The notes under the pieces: model-generated
Told to the model about the DNA's origin: nothing
What the model saw: only the letters and a program-made list of their open reading frames with translations
Database searches by the model: none
In this document: positions 8,104-15,357 of the stretch, in pieces
How the letters are laid out: each line of letters begins with the position of its first letter
How positions within the stretch are numbered: the stretch's first letter is position 1
Program-made: the position numbers and the translations under genes
DNA from: Clostridia bacterium
GTDB lineage: Bacteria > Bacillota > Clostridia > Oscillospirales > CAG-272
NCBI GenBank assembly: GCA_017447775.1
Contig: JAFSMU010000027.1
Location: 62,001-126,000, forward strand
Reading direction: 5' to 3'
Length of the DNA stretch: 64,000 nt

Positions 8104-8340
8104 TCATACAAAATAGATGCCGCCTGAGCCACCAGTGCCTCCCGATCCCGACGAGCCGAACATATCTTGGATTCGTTCGGCAAGACCGGGTAAAAGCACA
8201 TTGTTGAACAGGGCATATAGTCCCGTTAGGAGCAGACCGCCGATCACCACCGATATGATGATAAGGACGGCGGTATCGATGTATCCTTCGCCTCGACGAC
8301 CGTGCAGGGCGGCATTTATCTTCCATAAGAGTTTTTTCAC
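8104..8340 (-). CDS. Small pilin-like protein with Gly/Ser-rich tail, copy 3
   Basis: GTG at 8340 is chosen because a perfect AGGAGG lies five bases upstream (8346-8351); an ATG five codons earlier has no ribosome site. The 78-residue product has the leader GRRGEGYIDTAV, a hydrophobic helix (about 25-45) and MFGSSGSGGTGGSGGIYFV at the C-terminus. It is more divergent than the other two copies. The flexible glycine tail is unusual for a small pilin, so it could be a cap or a linker subunit. It is the first pilin gene in the operon. Confidence 0.65.
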   Translation of the reverse strand: MKKLLWKINAALHGRRGEGYIDTAVLIIISVVIGGLLLTGLYALFNNVLLPGLAERIQDMFGSSGSGGTGGSGGIYFV

Positions 8341-8356
8341 GTTTGCCTCCTGCATT

Positions 8357-8803
8357 TTACATTTTTACTCCGAGATCTTCCTCGGGTATATCGTTTTGTT
8401 CTGCCGCCGCATTCTCGGCAGTCTGACCGTTCTGCTGACGCATTTCAAGTGCACGGTCATATTCGCCCGACACTGCGTCATTAAAACGGCTTCGGGCTTC
8501 TGCTGTTACGGGATGGAAGATGTCCTCATATTTCGTATTGCCGTATGCGTCCTTGTACGGCGACTGCGGCATACTTACCCATCTGCCTTTCTCGTTTTCG
8601 TAAAGTCTTACGTTGTGCACAGCAAACCCGCCGGGCAGATTTACGCTTGCCACGGCTTTGAGCTTTGAGTTCGGATCGTCAAATATCCGGTCGATCCTTG
8701 CTTTTATCTCGGCTTCCTCCGACTGCTTTCTATCCGGGGCGTTCTTCTTATCGGGTTCTTTTTCTTTTGCCATGCCGACGCCGCCTTTCTTTGATGCTGC
8801 CAA
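8357..8803 (-). CDS. SpoVG-family protein of the mobile element
   Basis: A strong GGGAGGTG lies six bases before TTG at 8803, so that start is preferred (148 residues); ATG codons at 8821 and 8773 are alternatives. After a charged, disordered N-terminus, residues from about 33 to 115 form a SpoVG domain (LKAVASVNLPGGFAVHNVRL, then GRWVSMPQ and DIFHPVTAEAR). SpoVG proteins bind RNA or DNA and tune expression; chromosomal ones are about 95 residues. Extended copies are common in conjugative elements of Firmicutes. As first gene of the pilus operon it may regulate it; that is inference. Confidence 0.8.
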   Translation of the reverse strand: MAASKKGGVGMAKEKEPDKKNAPDRKQSEEAEIKARIDRIFDDPNSKLKAVASVNLPGGFAVHNVRLYENEKGRWVSMPQSPYKDAYGNTKYEDIFHPVTAEARSRFNDAVSGEYDRALEMRQQNGQTAENAAAEQNDIPEEDLGVKM

Positions 8804-8838
8804 TTTTTCACCTCCCTTCATTTCGTGATATCTATATT

Positions 8839-8876
8839 AAAAGCCGAGAGGTAGATTTTTCTCCGCCTCTCGGCTT
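8839..8876 (-). terminator. Hairpin separating accessory genes from pilus operon
   Basis: AAGCCGAGAGG pairs with CCTCTCGGCTT (11 bp) and on the minus strand is followed by TTAATATAG, a weak T tract. It lies between the YodL-type gene and the SpoVG-like gene, so it probably ends or reduces transcription from the accessory block. Confidence 0.55.
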
Positions 8877-8880
8877 GGAG

Positions 8881-9585
8881 TCAGAATCCAACAAACATAA
8901 AACCCGAATCTGACTGTACTTCTTCGTCCGATATATCCTCCGGCTCGGCAAACATTTTCGAGTATTTTTCGATTTGCTTGTCCGTAAGATCGCAGAATTC
9001 ACCGTCGCCGTTGTCGCCGATGACATATATCTGTCCCGCATATACGGAGCCGCCTATATGCCTGTTGCCTTTCATGCCGATGAGTTTTGCTTCCTCGTTC
9101 CCGAGGACTACGGCGTTATCTCTAAAAGGATATGTGATCTCGATAAATGACTCCGATCCATCCGGACTTACCGCGCGCTGAAGTTTTTCGAGTTCGTCCG
9201 GGAGTCTTGTTTCGACGGGCGGTCTGTTCGGCTCGATCATCAGAACACGAAACCCGTCCATTTCGGCGCACTTTGACGTATCAAAATCATCAAGTTTTTT
9301 GTATCCGATGCTGTCGCAAAAATATGTTCCTTCGGCCACATCCACGTCTCCTTCGCATACTTCGACTATATCGCTCACGGAAAGGCTGTGTCCCTGCATC
9401 GTGCCGTGAAATTCGCTGTTGAATTCTTTGAATATGTCTTCAAGGTCGCTGGTTTCGGTATATCCCGAATATACCTTTTTGTATATCTCCGGATCGACTC
9501 CATCTTTTCCGACCATATCGTATCCGAGGAACATCCGTCCTTTCGTGTCTTTATTGCTGTCGATCTGATATATGTTTATCCGCAT
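8881..9585 (-). CDS. YodL-DUF3846 two-domain protein
   Basis: The 234-residue protein has an N-terminal YodL-like domain (about 1-95: RMFLGYDMV, VYSGYT, HSLSVSDIVEV, YFCDSIGYKKL) and a C-terminal DUF3846-like domain (about 107-215: FRVLMIEPNRPP, LGNEEAKLIGMKGNR, FCDLTDKQIEKY). Both occur in accessory proteins of conjugative elements and neither has a proven reaction. The tail is acidic. The ATG overlaps the AbrB-type gene by ten bases. The domain names come from recognised motifs and have not been tested by a profile search. Confidence 0.7.
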   Translation of the reverse strand: MRINIYQIDSNKDTKGRMFLGYDMVGKDGVDPEIYKKVYSGYTETSDLEDIFKEFNSEFHGTMQGHSLSVSDIVEVCEGDVDVAEGTYFCDSIGYKKLDDFDTSKCAEMDGFRVLMIEPNRPPVETRLPDELEKLQRAVSPDGSESFIEITYPFRDNAVVLGNEEAKLIGMKGNRHIGGSVYAGQIYVIGDNGDGEFCDLTDKQIEKYSKMFAEPEDISDEEVQSDSGFMFVGF

Positions 9586-9875
9586 ACCTTCTCTCCTGTC
9601 TGCTTTACCGCAAGATGGACGAGAAGCGCTTTCTGCTCGGCGCTTGAAAGACTGTCGACAAACTCGAGGAGCGATATTTCACCGTCTTTTGATTCTGTAT
9701 CGCCGCCGACACATCGGCAGTTGTCGCATATCTTTTCTTTCTTAACAAAAACGCCGCCATCCCTTTGCTCGAAAGAGATGACGTCGTTATATGAAAAACC
9801 GAGCGTCTGCCTTATCTCAAACGGAATCGTTGTTCTCCCTTTTCTGCCGAGTATTCTGTATGTTTTCATGATCAT
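9576..9875 (-). CDS. AbrB/MazE-type DNA-binding protein
   Basis: The 99-residue protein opens with a swapped-hairpin AbrB domain (TYRILGRKGRTTIPFEIRQT, residues 5-24; about 5-50 in all), then a CDNCRC cysteine cluster (50-55) and a helical C-terminal tail. AbrB domains bind DNA as dimers. The two or three clustered cysteines could bind metal, which is not standard for AbrB. It overlaps the YodL-type gene and follows the adenine methylase gene by 11 bases, so it may regulate this accessory operon. Confidence 0.65.
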   Translation of the reverse strand: MIMKTYRILGRKGRTTIPFEIRQTLGFSYNDVISFEQRDGGVFVKKEKICDNCRCVGGDTESKDGEISLLEFVDSLSSAEQKALLVHLAVKQTGEKVCG

Positions 9876-9886
9876 TTTTCCTTTCG

Positions 9887-10867
9887 TTATTTCTTAATTT
9901 TGTTTTTTACAATGCTTTCGCGAAGAATCTTTTCGTAATCGATGTTTTCGTTGTCTTCGCCGATCACCAGTTGTATCGGCTTGTTTTTCTGCGTTTCAAG
10001 CAGATCGAAGTTCCCGATGAGCAGTTCGGGAAATTCAGCGCCGGCGTTATACCTCTGCGCCATATTGTGAATCCGGCTGCATTCAAGTATCTCAAAATCA
10101 CGGTAAAGTTTCCGGATATACTCGCAGTCGTTGTACGAGAGCAGAAATCGACCTTTAATGCTGCAAAGTGTATTTTTCAGTCGCTCATGATCGTCTTTTG
10201 AAAAACACGCCGCATACATTCCTTCCGTTTCGTAGTACGGCGGGTCGCAGTAGAAAACCGTATTCGGCCTGTCGTAATGGCGTATCAGTGTTTCGAAATC
10301 CTGATTTTCTATTATTACGTTTGTCATTCTGCCGTGCAGTTCCCAAATTGAATTGAAGAATCTTCTTAGGTCTATCGGTTGAGAAGCAAAACTTTTGAGC
10401 CCGGATGAATAACTGAAACGGATGACCTTGTAAAAGGCGACTGCGCGTTTTATATCATAATCGTTTGCCCTTTCTGTCAAAAGCCTTTTAATATCTTCAG
10501 TGCCGGGGGGAGAAAGAATGACAGATGTAAGATCTATCTCTTCATTAATCCATTCGTTTTTGAATTCGTTTTTTGAAAGAGCTTCTTTCAGAAATAGAAA
10601 ATCCGCTCTTGAATTGAGCGGAAACAGCCCGAGTTCTTTAATAAAGGCAATTGTTCTGTCTTTCATGCATCGGAACAGATTTACAAGGTCAGAGTCATAA
10701 TCGTTATATACTTCAAAAGAGCACGGCCTTCTTCCGAGTAGCACCGTTCCCGAGCCTCCGAATACGTCTACGAACCGTTCACAGTTTTCCGGAAGTATTG
10801 CGTTTATGTAGGGTAGGAGAGGAGTTTTGTTTCCCACCCAACTTACGGGGCTTTTTATGGATATCAC
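9887..10867 (-). CDS. D12-class adenine-N6 DNA methyltransferase
   Basis: This 326-residue enzyme methylates adenine in DNA using SAM. The SAM-binding motif FGGSGTVLL is at residues 36-44 and the catalytic DPPY at 208-211. The opening SWVGNKTPLLPYI is typical of Dam-like D12 methylases. No restriction enzyme gene is nearby, so it looks like an orphan methylase used by the element for protection or regulation. The GTG start sits inside the GAGGTG ribosome-site sequence. An ATA nine bases downstream is ideally placed after it, so the start is uncertain. Confidence 0.85.
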   Translation of the reverse strand: MISIKSPVSWVGNKTPLLPYINAILPENCERFVDVFGGSGTVLLGRRPCSFEVYNDYDSDLVNLFRCMKDRTIAFIKELGLFPLNSRADFLFLKEALSKNEFKNEWINEEIDLTSVILSPPGTEDIKRLLTERANDYDIKRAVAFYKVIRFSYSSGLKSFASQPIDLRRFFNSIWELHGRMTNVIIENQDFETLIRHYDRPNTVFYCDPPYYETEGMYAACFSKDDHERLKNTLCSIKGRFLLSYNDCEYIRKLYRDFEILECSRIHNMAQRYNAGAEFPELLIGNFDLLETQKNKPIQLVIGEDNENIDYEKILRESIVKNKIKK

Positions 10868-10873
10868 CTCTTT

Positions 10874-11170
10874 TTACATATCAAAGTTTTGATTGTATTC
10901 GTCTTCTTCATCGTCGAAGTAATCATCTTCGTTTTCTTCATATTCGCTTTCGCACTCATCATCGTCAACAGAAGTTATGTTCACATACTCGCCGATGATA
11001 CACAGCGCCTCGCTGTAACTGCCCGATGATGTTATACGTGAGCACATTTCTGTGGCTTTATCAGCCATACCGTTTTGTCGAAGTGTTCTCGACGCTATTC
11101 CCATAAGGTTAAAGATGTTTCCGTCCTGACCGATGAGCGGACAGTCGGGTCTTTTTTTAGGATCGATCAT
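10874..11170 (-). CDS. Small acidic accessory protein of mobile elements
   Basis: I cannot name a family for this 98-residue protein. It opens MIDPKKRPDCPLIGQDGNIF followed by a helical segment (NLMGIASRTLRQNGMADKAT) and a very acidic C-terminus (about 70-98). The DPKKRPxCPLIGxDGNIFNL opening recurs, as I recall, in small accessory proteins of Firmicutes conjugative elements. Its ATG overlaps the stop of the ferredoxin-fold gene as ATGA, with GGGAGG upstream, so expression is coupled. Confidence 0.6.
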   Translation of the reverse strand: MIDPKKRPDCPLIGQDGNIFNLMGIASRTLRQNGMADKATEMCSRITSSGSYSEALCIIGEYVNITSVDDDECESEYEENEDDYFDDEEDEYNQNFDM

Positions 11171-12231
11171 TCTATACCTCCCATTCCGTTATTCTGATCC
11201 GAAAAATCAAGACCGTTGCCGACGATCTCGATGTATTTGTCCAGTGTTATGTCATCCCCGCCGATGAAGTTCGGTGTGTTTTCCTCACCGAGTTCAACAT
11301 ACCCGTTCTCGCCGAGGTCTATCGGATCGCTCGTTATTACAGATCCGCTGAAATTCACGGAAACGATCTTTTCCACTGTCGCGTACGGATTGCTTCCGTC
11401 ATCCGAACTTCGAAGCTGATAGCAGTGCAGACCGTTCGGGATATCGGCGTCCGTTTTTCTTTCCTCAGTAAACAGCGCGGGTTTGCCGAAAAACTCGATC
11501 GGTTCATATTCTTCATCGTCTATGTATATATAGTCATCTCCTTTGGCGTTGAGATGCATTCCGTAATCGGTAGGGTCCAGACCTTTGACTTTCAATGCAA
11601 AGTCTATGCAATCGACTCTGCTTTCGGGAAAATACTCTTCGACACGTTCGCCGTTTCGGTATACATACTTTCCGCAGTTGAAACCGATATCTTCATCAGC
11701 CCACTCGTGTTCGATCTCGATATCGGGATACATTTCGGCGAGTTTTGCGATGACGGGATGCGGCGCCGACCATGCGGTGTCAAACCTGATCGTATCTTTT
11801 GCATTGTCCGATTCTTTGAAATCATACGCATTCCATTTCGTCCCCCAATTGCCGACACACCACTCATACCACGTCGGTGCGCCGTATTTGAGTTCGTTTT
11901 GAAATGCCTTCTTGCCGAGTTCCCAGTCGTTGTGATCGATATCTGTCCGCATATCAAGGAACGCTTTTTCACTTTCTTCGGGTATATTGAGCAGATCGGC
12001 ATCTTCTCTCGTTCCCGCCAAGGTATATACCTCAATGAAGTTCTTGTACGCCTCAAGACCTCTGTTGGTGTTGCTCCCGCTTGTGATATTGAGTTCCTCC
12101 GGCATAGGTATCAGTTTATTGAAATCGATCGACGGAAAAACAAAATTATCGTTTTTTATGTTTTCGGTCATCTCGCTGATTTTCAGTCTGTCTCCCCAAA
12201 ACTTGAGTATGTTTGTTACGTGGTTTGGCAT
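11167..12231 (-). CDS. Api92/DUF1281-like protein with polyvalent-type C-terminal domain
   Basis: The N-terminal part of this 354-residue protein (MPNHVTNILKFWGD, then FNKLIPMPEEL and WCVGNWGTKWNAYDF) matches the Api92-like ferredoxin-fold family (DUF1281). The C-terminal part from about residue 230 (YGMHLNAKGDDYIYIDDEEY, then LHCYQLRSSDDGSN and VELGEENTPNFIGG) resembles domains carried by large polyvalent proteins of phages and conjugative elements. Those are often counter-defence or early-entry factors, but no activity is shown here. It overlaps the cytosine methylase gene by 16 bases. Confidence 0.62.
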   Translation of the reverse strand: MPNHVTNILKFWGDRLKISEMTENIKNDNFVFPSIDFNKLIPMPEELNITSGSNTNRGLEAYKNFIEVYTLAGTREDADLLNIPEESEKAFLDMRTDIDHNDWELGKKAFQNELKYGAPTWYEWCVGNWGTKWNAYDFKESDNAKDTIRFDTAWSAPHPVIAKLAEMYPDIEIEHEWADEDIGFNCGKYVYRNGERVEEYFPESRVDCIDFALKVKGLDPTDYGMHLNAKGDDYIYIDDEEYEPIEFFGKPALFTEERKTDADIPNGLHCYQLRSSDDGSNPYATVEKIVSVNFSGSVITSDPIDLGENGYVELGEENTPNFIGGDDITLDKYIEIVGNGLDFSDQNNGMGGIE

Positions 12232-13517
12232 TTTTCGTTCTCCTTTTTGTTCATTTCTTCAAATACTTTTTTTATGATCTGTCCGACTGCTGTAATGACA
12301 TTCACGGTAACGGCGTTTCCCGCCATTTTATACAGTCTCGCGTCCGACATTCCGAGCACTTTGACCTTATCGAATTGCTCGTCAGTAAAACCCTGGAGCC
12401 GCCACGCTTCGCGAGGTGTGAGTTTTCTGACGTGACCGTTATGTATCACACCGTACCTGTCGCAAGCGGTAATGGTAAACATCGTCTCATCGGGTTCTTT
12501 TATTCGTCTGCCTTGCTGCCTGACATTTTCTTTTTCGGGACTGATGACCGCCATTGCACCGCTTTCGATAAACACGCCCGAATGCTCGCCTTTATGCTTG
12601 CTAATGCCGGAATCCTGTCTTGCCGTTATGCAGCGGGCAAGTTCGGTAAGACTGGGAGGCGGATTCATATCGATACAAAAAACGCCTTGCGTAGCACTCG
12701 GCGTTACGGTATGTGCGATGTCGTGTCCGACACGCCCGCGGCGGGAGTTCTGATCGGCGTATGCGAGGTCAATGCTGTCGCCAGGGTATGCCGTCTGATA
12801 TCCCGATACGGTTTTCGATTTTATCGGGAGTTCGATTTCATAAAGCCCCGTATTCCCGGCGAAACCTCCACCGCCACTTGTCAGCGTCTGGCTCAGTCCG
12901 TTTGCGGAATACACTCGACTTCCTTGTTTTCCTGGCAGACGTCTTTGCATAGTTTTCGGATTTGTTTCTCTGAAAGAAAGTACCTTTCCGGCACATCGCT
13001 CTCTAAGAAATCCGACAATGAACACTCTCTTTCGGGATTGGGCAACGCCGAAATCTGCGCTGTTAAGCACCTCCCACGCGACATCGTACCCCAATTCATC
13101 CAGCGAAGAGAGGATGGCAGCAAACGTCCTGCCTCTGTCATGCGACAGCAGTCCGGGAACGTTTTCAAGGAACAGAAATGTAGGTTTTTTAACCCGAGCG
13201 ATCCTGGCAATTTCAAAGAAAAGCGTTCCTCTGGCGTCTTCAAATCCCCGTCGCTGTCCGGCGATCGAAAAAGTCTGACAAGGAAATCCTCCGCAAACAA
13301 GGTCGATATCGGGAAGCTTGTCCGGATCGATCGTTCTTGCGTCTTCAAAACATAATTCTCCTTCCGTATTGTATAAAGTTTCGTATGCCCGTCTTGTATG
13401 CGGATCTATTTCGCAGTACCCGAGGGGCAAAAAAATATCGCCGACATTTCCGAGTCCCGAACGAAACCCGCCTATGCCGGCGAACATATCAAGATATTTA
13501 ATTTTCTTTTCATTCAA
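12216..13517 (-). CDS. dcm: C5-cytosine DNA methyltransferase
   Basis: This 433-residue enzyme makes 5-methylcytosine in DNA from SAM. Motif I DMFAGIGGF is at residues 10-18, motif IV with the catalytic C80 in GGFPCQTFS, motif VI FLENVPGL near 135, motif VIII QSRKRVF near 180, and motif X AGNAV near the end. The target-recognition region (about 215-370) is long and repeats the pattern A-x-x-I/V-T-A/P, as in several element-borne methylases. No cognate nuclease is in the window. It lies directly downstream of metK. Confidence 0.9.
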   Translation of the reverse strand: MNEKKIKYLDMFAGIGGFRSGLGNVGDIFLPLGYCEIDPHTRRAYETLYNTEGELCFEDARTIDPDKLPDIDLVCGGFPCQTFSIAGQRRGFEDARGTLFFEIARIARVKKPTFLFLENVPGLLSHDRGRTFAAILSSLDELGYDVAWEVLNSADFGVAQSRKRVFIVGFLRERCAGKVLSFRETNPKTMQRRLPGKQGSRVYSANGLSQTLTSGGGGFAGNTGLYEIELPIKSKTVSGYQTAYPGDSIDLAYADQNSRRGRVGHDIAHTVTPSATQGVFCIDMNPPPSLTELARCITARQDSGISKHKGEHSGVFIESGAMAVISPEKENVRQQGRRIKEPDETMFTITACDRYGVIHNGHVRKLTPREAWRLQGFTDEQFDKVKVLGMSDARLYKMAGNAVTVNVITAVGQIIKKVFEEMNKKENEKCQTT

Positions 13518-13529
13518 TAGTTATTCCAC

Positions 13530-14699
13530 CTATATTTCTTTTAGATCATTTGCAACGATTTCGGATATCTCACCGACTTTGTTCAGTACTTCCCACGGAT
13601 AAAGAGGGCATGAAAAATGCCCGTATATGGACGTGTTGGCATATCTTCTGTTGCGAAGTCCGAAGTATCGAATTATCTCTCCGGGGCGCATATCAAACAC
13701 TCTTTTGATGATTTGGCATATGTATTCGTCCGAAAACTCACTTGTTCCGAAGGTATTTACGTTGACTGCGACCGGCTCGGCCTTCCCGATAGCATAAGAA
13801 ACAGCGACCTCGCATTTCTCCGCAAGGCCGCTTGCAACGATATTCTTTGCGATGTGCCGTGCCATATACGCACCGCTTCGGTCAACCTTCGTCGGATCCT
13901 TTCCTGAGAAGGCGCCGCCTCCGTGCGACGCAAGTCCGCCGTATGTATCCACCATGATCTTTCGCCCGGTCAATCCCGTATCTGCGCTCGGCCCGCCCTC
14001 AATAAACTTGCCGCTTGGATTCACAAGTATCTCGGTATCCCTATCAAGAGGAAAAACTCTGAATACTTCCAGCAGAACGATATGTTTTATTTCATAGAAA
14101 AGCGAGAAAAGCGATTTGTCTTTGTCATGCCGCACCGATACCACAACAGATTTCACTCGCTTCGGAATGTCGTTTTCATATTCGATCGTGACTTGAGCTT
14201 TTCCGTCCGACTTGATTCCGGTGATCTTGTCAAGCTTTCGTGCATCGTCGATGCCCTCGCATATACGGTGAGCAAGGACAAGCGGAAGAGGGAGCTTCTC
14301 GTCGGTCTCAGTCGTTGCAAATCCGTATACTGTTCCTTGGTCTCCTGCGCCTAACGAGCCGTTATACCCCTTGTCGCCTCCCCTTGCTTCCAAAGAGGTG
14401 TCAACTCCTTCGGCAATATCCTTGCTCTGCCTGTGAACGTAGATTTCGATATTGAATTCTGACGGATCGTATCCGCGATCGAACAATGCCTGTATGGCAA
14501 TATTCCTTATATCGACTTTTCCTCTGCACGTTATCTCGCCGGCTATGATTATGTGTCCTCTGGTAGCCATGACTTCGCAAGCTACCCGCGAATACTTATC
14601 GACTGCAAGGCATCCGTCGAGAACGCTATCCGAAATATAGTCGCAAAGCTTGTCGGGATGTCCCTCACATACGCTTTCCGCTGTTTTGAATGTTGTCAT
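13530..14699 (-). CDS. metK: S-adenosylmethionine synthetase
   Basis: This 389-residue enzyme makes SAM from methionine and ATP. The family signatures GHPDK (residues 13-17), GAGDQG (about 117-122) and GGGAFSGKDPTKVDRS (near 255) are intact, and the length is normal. AAAGGAG precedes the ATG. Its place 12 bases upstream of a cytosine methylase and near an adenine methylase suggests it feeds SAM to them after entry into a host. A chromosomal metK would be expected elsewhere; if none exists this copy would be the housekeeping one. Confidence 0.92.
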   Translation of the reverse strand: MTTFKTAESVCEGHPDKLCDYISDSVLDGCLAVDKYSRVACEVMATRGHIIIAGEITCRGKVDIRNIAIQALFDRGYDPSEFNIEIYVHRQSKDIAEGVDTSLEARGGDKGYNGSLGAGDQGTVYGFATTETDEKLPLPLVLAHRICEGIDDARKLDKITGIKSDGKAQVTIEYENDIPKRVKSVVVSVRHDKDKSLFSLFYEIKHIVLLEVFRVFPLDRDTEILVNPSGKFIEGGPSADTGLTGRKIMVDTYGGLASHGGGAFSGKDPTKVDRSGAYMARHIAKNIVASGLAEKCEVAVSYAIGKAEPVAVNVNTFGTSEFSDEYICQIIKRVFDMRPGEIIRYFGLRNRRYANTSIYGHFSCPLYPWEVLNKVGEISEIVANDLKEI

Positions 14700-14759
14700 T
14701 TTCGTTTTCTCCTTTTTACATTGTTTGTGATATTTCTTCGTTATATTTTTCTTTTGATC

Positions 14760-15107
14760 TCAAAGAACACTTTTCCCGAACCTTGCGATATACATGGCGT
14801 TCATTATGACTGAAAACATTCTCTGGCTGAATATATTCTTGTCAGCGAGGTCTGTCATTGTCAGATGAGACTGATCAAGACAAATATCTTTTGCTGCCAT
14901 CAAAACCGCATATTGCTCAGTCGGCAACTGTGCAAGCTGCACTTTATCAAAATCGATATTGCCGCTGTCGCAGTTATATTTCATTATCTTCCATAATGTA
15001 TTGTCTGCGGTCAGTATATATATCGCCGCGAGCGTCCCATTGCTTTTTGAAAATTCGTTTATATGACTTTTAAATATCTTTTCGTGGATTTTGTTTTTGT
15101 AAGTCAT
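14760..15107 (-). CDS. Unknown accessory protein at the element end
   Basis: I do not recognise a named family. The start is taken at ATG 15107 because AAGGGAG lies before it; a longer frame reading through the hairpin is spurious. The 115-residue protein is helical and soluble, with ADNTLWKIMK, AVLMAAKDICL and FSVIMNAMYIARFGKSVL as its most distinctive stretches. Similar proteins seem to occur in gut Firmicutes conjugative elements. It is the element gene nearest the tRNA and lies 60 bases upstream of metK. Confidence 0.6.
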   Translation of the reverse strand: MTYKNKIHEKIFKSHINEFSKSNGTLAAIYILTADNTLWKIMKYNCDSGNIDFDKVQLAQLPTEQYAVLMAAKDICLDQSHLTMTDLADKNIFSQRMFSVIMNAMYIARFGKSVL

Positions 15108-15137
15108 TTTTTCTCCCTTCGTTTTGTTTTTTGAAAT

Positions 15138-15182
15138 AAAAAAAGCGCGTACATTTTTTCTCGTAAAAGAAAATATACGCGC
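15138..15182 (-). terminator. Rho-independent terminator near the element boundary
   Basis: GCGCGTA and TACGCGC close a long, nearly palindromic hairpin and, on the minus strand, seven T follow (15138-15144). It would stop transcripts entering the element from the tRNA side just before the first element gene, or act as a leader attenuator for it. Confidence 0.7.
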
Positions 15183-15204
15183 AGAACTATTAAAAAGTAT
15201 CGGA

Positions 15205-15238
15205 TTTTCAAGTTTACAGGAGTTCAAATCCACCCAGA
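15205..15238 (+). other. Candidate right attachment site (tRNA T-arm-like fragment)
   Basis: The stretch reads like the 3' end of a tRNA on the plus strand: AGGAG, the T-loop TTCAAAT, CCACC, then an acceptor-like tail ending GCCA. AGGAG does not pair with CCACC, although each half fits a normal T-arm with another partner. That is what a hybrid site would look like after recombination inside a TTCAAATC core. The acceptor part is one base short of canonical. No matching left end is in the window, so this is inference. Confidence 0.4.
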
Positions 15239-15298
15239 AAGCCAAATTTCGTGAAAATTATCTATGAAAATGAATAAAAATATTCAGCCAGTTATGAT

Positions 15299-15329
15299 GC
15301 AAAAAGCCCGACGTTGTCGGGCTTTTTGC
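15299..15329 (-). terminator. Terminator after tRNA-Arg (bidirectional)
   Basis: A perfect 14-bp palindrome (GC-AAAAAGCCCGAC and its complement) surrounds a three-base loop, with T runs in both directions. It lies 29 bases beyond the tRNA 3' end and would end its transcript. Confidence 0.85.
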
Positions 15330-15357
15330 GGCTTTTATCTATTTTGGTAGCCTTGTA

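Noticed and set aside
9887..13517. A restriction-modification system
   Set aside because: Both methylases lack a neighbouring nuclease or specificity gene; the genes between them are accessory proteins, so they are treated as orphan methylases.
14760..15245. A longer version (161 codons) of the last element gene
   Set aside because: The extra 46 codons read through the terminator hairpin and the attachment-site candidate; the internal ATG has the ribosome site.
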